27,079 nt of DNA from Clostridiales bacterium UBA1728 (lineage in GTDB: Bacteria; Bacillota; Clostridia; Oscillospirales; Oscillospiraceae): assembly GCA_002315975.1 (NCBI GenBank), contig DCIK01000021.1:1-27079 (forward strand), in the 5' to 3' direction. The position numbers and the translations under genes are program-made. Positions 21,291-27,079 of this stretch are shown piece by piece (positions within the stretch are counted from its first letter, which is position 1; the number at the start of each line of letters is the position of its first letter). The notes under the pieces are model-generated. The model saw only the letters and a program-made list of their open reading frames with translations. It made no database searches and had not been told where the DNA came from.

Positions 21291-22667
21291 TCAATCGTTT
21301 ACGATATTCCGAATCCAGACGCCCTTTTTCAGCAGATAGATGCCGAAGAAGGTTTTGATCACGGTGGTAAGGTTCACGCAGATGTAAAGCTGCAGCAGGT
21401 TGAGGGAGGTATAGTGCACCAGCAGATAGCAGCTGGGCACTACCACCACCCAGGTAAAGAGACTGTCAAAGAGCACCGTCATCAGGGTGCGGCCACCGCT
21501 GCGGATGGCGAAGTAGGCCGAGTGTACCAGCGAGCCGAAGGGCTGGATGGCTGCCGAGGCGAAGATGAGATAGGTGGCCGTCTGCCGGACGCTGTCGCCG
21601 GTATTGTAGAAGCGCGGTACCAGCGGCGCAGCGACGCACATCAGCGCCATGGTCAGAAAGCTGGTGAGGAGGGCAAGCATCATGAGTCTGGGGCAGTCTT
21701 CTCTGGCCTTGTCCAGCTCTCCTGCGCCCAGCTCGTTGCCTAAAATGATGCCCACGCAGTTGCCCAGAGTCTGCTGCACGGTGCCGCACACCATAATCAC
21801 CACATTGGCAATGTTGAAGGCAGCGATGGCTGTGATGCCCCGGAGGGAGTAATTCTGGGTAATGGTGGTCTCGCCCAGCGACCAGAACAGCTCGTTGCAC
21901 AGCAGGGGCAGGCTGCCGGCCAGAATGGATCTGAAAAGCGGCTTTGGAATATTGAAGTGTTGGAATATCCCCTGCGCAAAGCCCAGCTTATCGGCGCGTT
22001 TGCGGCATTCCAGAAGGATCATACCCGCCTCTAAAAAGCGGGAGATGACCGTGGCCAGCGCAGCGCCCCGAACGCCCATGACCGGGAAGCCGAAGTGACC
22101 GAAGATGAGGATATAGTTGCCCACCATGTTGGCCACCACCGCCAGAATGCCCGCCTTCATGGGAATGTCGGCGGCGCCGCAGCTTCGGAGGATGCCGGAA
22201 TAGGCATTGGTCACAGCAAAGGGCACCAATCCCACCAGAATAATGCGCAGATAGCCCTGAGACTGCCGGAGGGTCTCGGCTATGTCCGCCTGCCCGTCAT
22301 CGGTGAGGAAGAGGGAGAAAAGCTCCGTGCCGAACAGGCTGAAGAGCTCGATGGCCACGGCAGTAAAGATCGTTACCACGATATAATTGAAGCGCAGGCA
22401 CTGCCGGATACCGTCGTGGTCGCCCTTCCCGTAGAACTGGGCGGCGAAGATGCCCGCACCGGAGGTGCCGCCGAAGATGGCCAGATTGTAGATGAAAATC
22501 ACCTGATTGACAATGCTCACGCCTGACATCTGCTCGGTGCCCGTGCGGCCCACCATCAGGTTGTCGAGGAGGTTTACGAAGCTGGAGACAGCGTTCTGCA
22601 GCAGCATGGGCAGCAGCAGCGCGATAACGGTTTTATAAAAGGCTTTGGTGCCGAAGTATTTTTTCAT
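21291..22667 (-). CDS. MATE-family efflux transporter
   Basis: The 458-aa membrane protein matches the MatE (NorM/DinF) family of cation-coupled drug or metabolite exporters. About twelve hydrophobic segments are visible, in two homologous halves. LLPMLLQNAVSSFVNLLDNLMVG near the N-terminus is characteristic. The start at 22667 forms a 4-bp ATGA overlap with the stop of the DMT gene, implying translational coupling. A longer frame to 22931 is antisense-style overlap with that gene and is rejected. The substrate is unknown. Confidence 0.93.
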   Translation of the reverse strand: MKKYFGTKAFYKTVIALLLPMLLQNAVSSFVNLLDNLMVGRTGTEQMSGVSIVNQVIFIYNLAIFGGTSGAGIFAAQFYGKGDHDGIRQCLRFNYIVVTIFTAVAIELFSLFGTELFSLFLTDDGQADIAETLRQSQGYLRIILVGLVPFAVTNAYSGILRSCGAADIPMKAGILAVVANMVGNYILIFGHFGFPVMGVRGAALATVISRFLEAGMILLECRKRADKLGFAQGIFQHFNIPKPLFRSILAGSLPLLCNELFWSLGETTITQNYSLRGITAIAAFNIANVVIMVCGTVQQTLGNCVGIILGNELGAGELDKAREDCPRLMMLALLTSFLTMALMCVAAPLVPRFYNTGDSVRQTATYLIFASAAIQPFGSLVHSAYFAIRSGGRTLMTVLFDSLFTWVVVVPSCYLLVHYTSLNLLQLYICVNLTTVIKTFFGIYLLKKGVWIRNIVND

Positions 22668-23584
22668 GGGTTTTCCGATTTCTCTTTCTGTTCTTTTGAA
22701 TTGGGCGCAAGCTCCACCAGCAGTACCGCGCCGAAGGTCAAAGCGCAGCCCAGAAGCTCCCGCTTCGAGAGGGTCTGGTGCAAAATCAGCCAGCCGAAGA
22801 GCACGCTGAACACGCTCTCCAGACTCATCAGCAGCGATGCCAATGCCGGCTCCAGCTGCGCCTGACAGACCACCTGCAGGGTGTAGGCCACGCCGCAGGA
22901 AAAGATGCCCGCATAGCAGATGGGCAGCCACGCCGAGAGGATGCCGGAGAGAGTGGGCTTTTCAAAAAGGAACATGGCAATGACGGACAGGCCTCCGCAG
23001 CAGAGCATCTGCCAGCAGCTGAGGCGTACCGCGTCCACCTGAGCGGAGTAATGGTCAATGGCCAGAATCTGCCAGGAGAAGCATATGGCGCAGAGGAACA
23101 CCAGCGCATCGCCTCTGTTCACGCTGAAGCTCTCGTTCATGCAGAGGAAGTACATACCGAACAGGGCCAGCGCCACACCTGCCCAGGTGAGAAGAGCGTA
23201 GCGGCGGCGGAGAAACAGCACCGCAAAAACCGGCACCAGCGCCAGATAGAAGCTGGTGATAAAGCCCGCCTTGCCAACCGTGGTATAGACAATGCCGAAC
23301 TGCTGCAAATTGGTGGCAATGCACATGAATGTGCCGCAGACCAGACCGCCCCGCAGGAGCTTTCTGTCTCTGCGCAGGGGCAGCAGGGGCTGCTTGCCCT
23401 TCCCCTGACGGAGATCCAGAATGCGGATCACCGGCAGCAGCACCACGCCGCCCAGGGTAACACGCACCCCGGAGAAGGTCAGCGGGCCGATGATATCGTT
23501 GCCCACACTCTGGGCCACGAAGGCCGAGCCCCAGATCATGGCCGCCAGCAGGAGCAGCAGAGAGTATACAGTCTTTTTGTTCAT
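22664..23584 (-). CDS. EamA/DMT-family transporter
   Basis: The 306-aa protein has ten hydrophobic segments in two EamA repeats. The signature AAMIWGSAFVAQSVG is near the N-terminus and LLMSLESVFSVLFGWLILHQ is in the second repeat. Members export amino acids, nucleosides or other metabolites. The start ATG at 23584 is preferred to GTG at 23593 because AAGGAAGG is eight bases upstream of the ATG. It is the first gene of the DMT-MATE-DNPH1 operon. The pairing with a deoxynucleotide hydrolase hints at a nucleoside-related task, but this is only context. Confidence 0.93.
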   Translation of the reverse strand: MNKKTVYSLLLLLAAMIWGSAFVAQSVGNDIIGPLTFSGVRVTLGGVVLLPVIRILDLRQGKGKQPLLPLRRDRKLLRGGLVCGTFMCIATNLQQFGIVYTTVGKAGFITSFYLALVPVFAVLFLRRRYALLTWAGVALALFGMYFLCMNESFSVNRGDALVFLCAICFSWQILAIDHYSAQVDAVRLSCWQMLCCGGLSVIAMFLFEKPTLSGILSAWLPICYAGIFSCGVAYTLQVVCQAQLEPALASLLMSLESVFSVLFGWLILHQTLSKRELLGCALTFGAVLLVELAPNSKEQKEKSENP

Positions 23585-23686
23585 GGTGCTCACCTTCCTT
23601 TGGAAAACAAGTGTTTCCTATTGGTGTTAGTGTAGAAACCCGGACCTGCTTTTACTGATGCATTTGTTATATGGTACTAACCCTTC

Positions 23687-23874
23687 GTAGGGCTCGGCCT
23701 CCCGGACGAGCCGCCGTAGCTCCCGTCCTTGCCTTCTCCTTGCGCACAAGGAGAAGGTGGCACGGCGGAGCCGTGACGGAAGAGGTTCCCTCCTGTTTTG
23801 AGGCTATGCCGGAATCGAAGGCTTCTAACCTCATCCGCCCCTTCGGGGCACCTTCTCCTTCCATAAGGAGAAGG
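23687..23874. repeat. Solo MITE-like end and palindrome cluster
   Basis: 23687-23713 is identical to 20583-20609. It is followed by CCTTCTCCTTG-CGCA-CAAGGAGAAGG (23732-23757), CACGGC-GGA-GCCGTG (23761-23775), GCCCC-TTC-GGGGC (23837-23849) and CCTTCTCCTT-CCAT-AAGGAGAAGG (23851-23874). The whole 23585-24087 stretch is gene-free; only the promoter below is added to these repeats. Confidence 0.75.
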
Positions 23875-24019
23875 CATAGAGCGATTCCTTATTCAACGGG
23901 TCCAGATTTTCAAACTAATATTTTCCTATTATACCCGAATATCGCCGTTTTGCAAAGGCGCAGAAAGTAGATTCTGCACCCTCCGGAGCGGAAAAAACAG
24001 GGGAAAAAGCACAAAGGGC

Positions 24020-24048
24020 TTGATTCTTCCGGGAACTTTCGGTAGAAT
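24020..24048 (+). promoter_or_regulatory. Promoter of the lipoprotein gene
   Basis: TTGATT (24020-24025) and TAGAAT (24043-24048) are 17 bp apart, 39 bp upstream of the start. Confidence 0.65.
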
Positions 24049-24087
24049 AGCGGCGAAGAAACTAAGTCTACGGAGCGTAACTCTTTT

Positions 24088-24894
24088 ATGAAAAACCGCA
24101 TTTTTTCCCTTCTTCTCTGCCTTGCGCTGCTCTTCGCCCTCTCCGGCTGCGGCGGCAACCGGACGCTCTCCGGCTATGAGGTGGTAGCCAAGCTCAATGA
24201 AGAGCAGTTTTCTCTGGCCTTCCGCAACGGTGACCCGCTCTGCGATATTGTCTCCGCTGCCATGAAGGAAATCTCCGCCGAGGGGCTTTTAGGCCGTCTC
24301 TCCAGCCAGTATCTGGGCGCAGACTACAGCTGCATGGAGGCCCAGAGCGGTGCCCTGCAGGAGCTCATTGACGGCGGCACCGAGCTGCAGAGCGGCCGGC
24401 GCTTCATCGTGGGGGTACAGGGCGGAGCCGCACCCCTCTGCTGGAAGAACGACAGCGGCGGCTATACGGGTCTCATTCCCGATCTGATCTCTGCGGTGAA
24501 GGAGAAAACCGGCTGGGATGTGGTCTATGCCGAGATCAAGGTGGAGGATGTGGAGATTGAGCTGGCCTCCGGCAACATCGACTGCGCCTTTCTCCCTGCG
24601 GAGATCGACCAAAGCGAGGCGCTCTCCCTCTCCCCGGCCTGGATGAACAACTCTCACCTGCTGGTGGTTCGGCAGGGCAGCGGCCTCAACCGGCTGAAGG
24701 ATCTGAAAAAGCGCAATGTGGCCATCACCGATCAGACCTGCGAGGAAGCGTTGAAGTTCGCCGATGAGAAGGTCTATGCCGCCGTCACCGTGTGGAGCTA
24801 TCCGGACATCCGCACCGCCTTCAACGCTCTGGCCGCCGGCGAGTGCGATGCCGTGGTGATCGACAATATCGTCTCCATCAACTATATCAACTGA
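24088..24894 (+). CDS. Lipoprotein with a circularly permuted solute-binding (SBP_bac_3) domain
   Basis: The 268-aa protein has a lipoprotein signal (FALSGC, lipidated C21). After it, residues 30-77 (YEVVAKLNEEQFSLAFRNGD and onward to QYLG) align with the C-terminal end of family 3 binding proteins such as GlnH (LSTEPYGIAVRKGD...KIYEKWFG). A linker follows, and then residues 106-268 match the family's N-terminal and middle parts: FIVGVQGGAAPLCW, GLIPDLISAVKEKTGW, LASGNIDCAF, LLVVRQGSGLNRLKDL and ALAAGECDAVVIDN. The chain stops exactly where the segment found at the front would normally continue. All parts of one domain are present but rotated. Some ligand residues (the usual R in T-x-x-R) are not evident. 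No ABC permease is adjacent. Confidence 0.8.
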   Translation: MKNRIFSLLLCLALLFALSGCGGNRTLSGYEVVAKLNEEQFSLAFRNGDPLCDIVSAAMKEISAEGLLGRLSSQYLGADYSCMEAQSGALQELIDGGTELQSGRRFIVGVQGGAAPLCWKNDSGGYTGLIPDLISAVKEKTGWDVVYAEIKVEDVEIELASGNIDCAFLPAEIDQSEALSLSPAWMNNSHLLVVRQGSGLNRLKDLKKRNVAITDQTCEEALKFADEKVYAAVTVWSYPDIRTAFNALAAGECDAVVIDNIVSINYIN

Positions 24895-24913
24895 GGAAAT
24901 GCGAAAAAAGCTC

Positions 24914-24941
24914 TTTACAAATCCCGGAAATGTGGTATAAT
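24914..24941 (+). promoter_or_regulatory. Promoter of tRNA-Ala
   Basis: TTTACA (24914-24919) and TATAAT (24936-24941) are 16 bp apart with an extended -10 TGG. Confidence 0.8.
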
Positions 24942-24952
24942 GACTGAGCTTT

Positions 24953-25028
24953 GGGATCGTAGCTCAGCTGGGAGAGCGTTCGGTTCGCATCCGAGAGGTC
25001 GAGGGTTCGAATCCCTTCGGTTCCACCA
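24953..25028 (+). tRNA. tRNA-Ala (anticodon CGC)
   Basis: A complete 76-nt cloverleaf is visible. The acceptor is GGGATCG / CGGTTCC with the G3-U70 pair that identifies alanine. The D stem is GCTC/GAGC. The anticodon loop TTCGCAT has anticodon CGC at 24986-24988. The T-loop is TTCGAAT and the CCA end (25026-25028) is encoded. A promoter lies just upstream and a terminator downstream. Confidence 0.96.
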
Positions 25029-25034
25029 TAACTG

Positions 25035-25078
25035 TTGCAGTGATTGATACAATAATCGGTCACTGCAATCGTTTTTTT
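25035..25078 (+). terminator. Terminator after tRNA-Ala
   Basis: TTGCAGTGA (25035-25043) pairs with TCACTGCAA (25060-25068), followed by seven T residues (25072-25078). Confidence 0.9.
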
Positions 25079-25238
25079 ATGCCTGAAAAGCTTTGGTGCA
25101 AGAGGCTTTTTCAGAGCAGAAGGTGCAAATGGCTGTCCGCAGCGGTGCAGATGCCCGTTCTCAGATGCTCAAAATGCTCTTTTCTGCCGGAAACTGTAAA
25201 AGCTATCGTTTCAAAACGGAGTAATCATGTAAAATTTC

Positions 25239-25281
25239 AACTGCCCGGAGGTGTGACCACATCGGTCTGCTCCGGGCGGTT
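25239..25281 (+). terminator. Terminator-like hairpin
   Basis: AACTGCCCGGAG pairs with CTCCGGGCGGTT (12 bp, one wobble), followed by TGTTTTGC. No gene is recognised between the tRNA and here, so what it would terminate is unclear. The stretch 25282-25570 shows no supported gene. Confidence 0.5.
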
Positions 25282-25570
25282 TGTTTTGCAGATTTTCACC
25301 GAATTTACGGAGTGCAAGCTACATATTGCTATGCAGAGGGCAATTGCTTACCTTTCTTGTCTTTTTTTCATGTCTGCCTTGTTTGAGTTTTATGTGCTAT
25401 ACAAGGAAAAGCACAAGCGAAAAGAGTCCAGTTGCAATGAAAAATTTCACCTCGGGGGTTAATCCAAGGGTTACTAAATTTGCAAGACCGCTGAAAGCGG
25501 TGTGAGCCGCCTACAGCAGTCCTTTTGTTGCCTCCAGAACGTTTGTCATAAGCATCCAATGTTGTTACTC

Positions 25571-25729
25571 CCACTGATGTGGTGGCTACATCATTTCTGT
25601 GTAGCTCTTACGGTCACCCGCAAGTTCAGACTGTGCCTTCATCCCCGGAGGGATGCTCCGTGTCCAGTCGTTACACCTTCCCGTTTATGGGCTTGGCTCG
25701 GCGTTTTCTGCAAAGCCAGTTTATCACAG
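25571..25729 (-). ncRNA. Group I intron catalytic core (probable)
   Basis: On the minus strand the conserved order of group I elements can be traced. P3 is CTGTG (25729-25725) with CACGG (25662-25658). Q is GCCGAGCCAAGCCC (25702-25689). P6 is CCC/GGG. R is GTAACGACTGG (25674-25664). P8 is CATCCC-TCCG-GGGATG (25655-25640). S is CACAGTCT (25635-25628), pairing with R as P7. P9 is CTTGCGG-GTGA-CCGTAAG with a GNRA loop (25624-25607). P9.1 (GCTACA/TGTAGC) and P9.2 (CCAC/GTGG) follow. Intron ends and P1 are not resolved, so limits are those of the core. No homing endonuclease is visible inside it. Confidence 0.7.
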
Positions 25730-25796
25730 TTCTTCGGCTATTTCTACACCATTTTTGAAGCTGAATACGATTCGGTCATCATACCACATCGTCAAA
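25728..25796 (-). pseudogene. Probable C-terminal tail of a large serine recombinase
   Basis: A 22-codon frame reads MWYDDRIVFSFKNGVEIAEE and then L and a stop. It resembles the beta-strand tail of clostridial large serine recombinases (pattern V-D-R-I-x-F-x-F-K-N-G-x-E-I). No catalytic domain is present. It lies out of frame against the broken end of the capsid gene and touches the group I intron core. It could instead be intron 5' sequence, which would make the likeness a coincidence. Confidence 0.4.
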
Positions 25797-26348
25797 GGTG
25801 AGAGCGGAGGTGGAAACGCCCGTCTGCGCTCCGAGGGTATTATGGAGGATTCCTGTCGGCTCGTCCGTACCGGTGCCGGTGACGAATGCCTTGTCCTCCG
25901 CTCCGGCGAAGGCTCTGGCAAAACGCTTGATGACATAGTCCTTGATGTCGAAATTCGCATCGGAGACGAACTCGCAGGGCAGACGGAAGATAGCGGACAG
26001 CTTGTACCGATCGACACCGATGGGCGTGAAATCGTCCTTGATGTCCGTGACGGAGATAGCGCCGCCCTCGGGGACGAACTCCGCAATATCATTGCTGTCG
26101 GCGGCAAATATACGAGTTGCCGTTCCGTAGCTCTTGTGGACGGATGCGAGCTTGCGGAATACGCTCTCCTTGCTCAATGCCTTGTCATAGGCGGCATCTG
26201 CCTCGTTGGACAGATAGTAGGTGCTGCCGCCGACAAGACGGCACTTCTCAAGGGTGGCAGAGCTGTTTTTCCTGCCGCGGAGATGGTCGCAGAGTTCACG
26301 GTCATATTCGGGCAGACCGCAGGCCCAGAAGTTTTCGATAGCGTTCAT
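25779..26348 (-). pseudogene. Truncated phage major capsid protein (HK97-type)
   Basis: The 189-aa frame starts with a good AGGAGG site. It matches the N-terminal half of HK97-fold capsid proteins: a VFRKLASVHK segment, FVPEGGAISVTDIKDDF, KLSAIFRLPCEFV, and the hallmark FVTGTGTDEPTGIL. Full-length capsids have about 380-420 residues. Here the frame stops just after TSALTFDDVV, where the family continues into the P-domain. The break coincides with the recombinase-tail or intron sequence, so it looks like a deletion or insertion scar. If an intron interrupts it, the 3' exon is not found within this window. Confidence 0.8.
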
Positions 26349-26363
26349 AGTGATTTCCTCCTA

Positions 26364-26612
26364 TCAGGTCTTTTCGCAGACGGGGCACTTGTACAGTCCC
26401 AGAACATGGGAACTGCGGCATCTGCCGATCTGCTTCATGATGTGCGTCTTGCACTGGGGGCAGTAGATGTCGTACTTGAGAGCATCCTCGATGGTGTGGG
26501 GCTCATACGCATGGAGACGGTAGACGGTGTGATACTTGCTGTAGTCCGATGCCTTCCGGGGATACATCTCGCTCTTTGTGCCGGGAGCGATACCGATTGC
26601 TCTGAATTTCAT
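26364..26612 (-). CDS. Small phage Zn-ribbon protein
   Basis: The 82-aa product has two CxxC pairs (YCPQC and KCPVC) near the C-terminus, a probable zinc ribbon. The start at 26612 has GAGGAGG upstream. It sits 15 bp before the capsid gene in the same direction. I do not recognise a named family. The upstream in-frame extension (to 26903) runs through the terminase fragment in another frame and is rejected. Confidence 0.6.
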   Translation of the reverse strand: MKFRAIGIAPGTKSEMYPRKASDYSKYHTVYRLHAYEPHTIEDALKYDIYCPQCKTHIMKQIGRCRSSHVLGLYKCPVCEKT

Positions 26613-26676
26613 AGTGCTTTCCTCCTCGTTGCATTTCGTTTGTTTGTAGGACAAGAGGACAATCGGGACAACCCGT

Positions 26677-26778
26677 TCTGCCGCCGGGATTGCCGGATGC
26701 CACTTTTTCCGTGATTGCTTTCGGTTTTCTACCGGAACCGGGGCGAGAACCGCCTCGGCTTGTTCCGTCTTTAGCCAT
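26677..26778 (-). pseudogene. N-terminal fragment of phage terminase small subunit (P27-like)
   Basis: After AAAGGAAGTG and an ATG, the frame reads MAKDGTSRGGSRPGSGRKPK and continues to about residue 34 with ASGNPGGR, like the N-termini of P27-family terminase small subunits. Beyond that the similarity stops and the frame runs into the Zn-ribbon gene leader. The large terminase, portal and protease genes expected between terminase and capsid are absent. Confidence 0.6.
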
Positions 26779-26864
26779 AAGGCACTTCCTTTCATTTGAT
26801 TTTTTGATTTTTTCGCGTCTGATTTCGCTTGAAGTTTGTATGAAGCCCCGCGTCGGTTCGTAGG

Positions 26865-26901
26865 AAAAAGACCCACAGAGATAAATAGGCCCCCATGGGT
26901 C
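26865..26901 (-). terminator. Hairpin between HNH gene and terminase fragment
   Basis: On the minus strand GACCCA and TGGGTC pair across a 20-nt loop and are followed by TTTTT. Confidence 0.5.
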
Positions 26902-26924
26902 ACAGCGGTCGATTAACGCTTGCT

Positions 26925-27077
26925 TTATCTGTCACCGAGCGCGATATGCCTCTTGTTATGACAGGAGCGGCAGAGAGACCGCAGATTACTTTCGTCATGC
27001 GTCCCGCCACGGGACAGCGGAAGTATGTGATGCACCTCCGCCGCAGTGGTAAGAATTCCGAAGTATTTGTAATTCTC
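26925..27077 (-). CDS. HNH endonuclease, C-terminal part (runs off the window)
   Basis: The visible 50 codons include TTAAEVHHILPLSRGGTHDE, followed by NLRSLCRSCHNKRH. This is the HNH motif (HH, N and the C-x-x-C-H-N-K end) typical of phage HNH nucleases that lie just before terminase genes and aid packaging. The N-terminus is outside the window. It is on the same strand as the terminase and capsid remnants. Confidence 0.85.
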   Translation of the reverse strand, partial: ENYKYFGILTTAAEVHHILPLSRGGTHDESNLRSLCRSCHNKRHIALGDR

Positions 27078-27079
27078 TT

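Noticed and set aside
25040..25462. 140-aa plus-strand frame after tRNA-Ala
   Set aside because: It begins inside the tRNA terminator, has no ribosome site, and includes the GC hairpin at 25239-25281.
25653..26714. 353-aa plus-strand frame over the capsid remnant
   Set aside because: It is antisense to the capsid and Zn-ribbon genes, which have good starts and recognisable motifs.

Overview
The window looks like a chromosomal segment of a GC-rich gut clostridium, most likely an Oscillospiraceae relative of Flavonifractor, Lawsonibacter or Pseudoflavonifractor. Family-level signs are a class III fructose-bisphosphatase, AGGAGG ribosome sites, TTGACA/TATAAT promoters, corrinoid-type UroD methyltransferase paralogues, and intergenic spaces packed with short GC-rich palindromes. 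The species is an inference; no rRNA is present.

Layout. 66-1160 (-) is a UroD/MtaA-like protein. 1390-2259 (+) is a VanY-type carboxypeptidase. 2402-4445 (+) is rplU-rpmA-obgE. 4667-5281 (-) is a ClpP-fold TepA-like peptidase. 5515-6600 (-) is a second UroD/MtaA-like protein, divergent from a PucR/CdaR-type regulator (6787-8229 +), which is followed by a small membrane-anchored protein. 11054-12448 (-) is an M18 aminopeptidase. 12667-14930 (-) is prfA followed by a TsaC-CoaE fusion. 15338-15523 (+) is rpsU. 15809-17743 (-) is fbp. 17910-18716 (-) is a thioredoxin-reductase-like flavoprotein, divergent from glnS (18827-20485 +). 20863-23584 (-) is a DMT transporter, MATE transporter and DNPH1-like hydrolase operon. 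24088-24894 (+) is a lipoprotein whose solute-binding domain is circularly permuted. 24953-25028 is tRNA-Ala(CGC). The right end (about 25571-27079, - strand) is a decayed prophage or mobile-element remnant: HNH endonuclease, terminase small-subunit fragment, Zn-ribbon protein, truncated capsid, a probable recombinase tail and a group I intron core.

The most exciting part is 8687-10896. It holds a TnpB-like RuvC/Zn-finger nuclease of 563 aa with its own strong promoter. A highly folded non-coding stretch follows directly and ends in a 23-nt anti-repeat, and then comes a four-repeat CRISPR array (32-nt repeats, 33-34-nt spacers). There is no Cas1, Cas2 or TnpA. This reads as a minimal type V CRISPR system, close to the TnpB-to-Cas12 transition, in which the guide RNA is split into a tracrRNA and a crRNA. 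The three parts are contiguous and on the same strand.

Other points of interest are two inverted MITE-like elements (one in the prfA leader), a shuffled intergenic repeat family, a hairpin over the tepA-like ribosome site, and L27 without the usual Firmicutes N-terminal extension or its protease gene.
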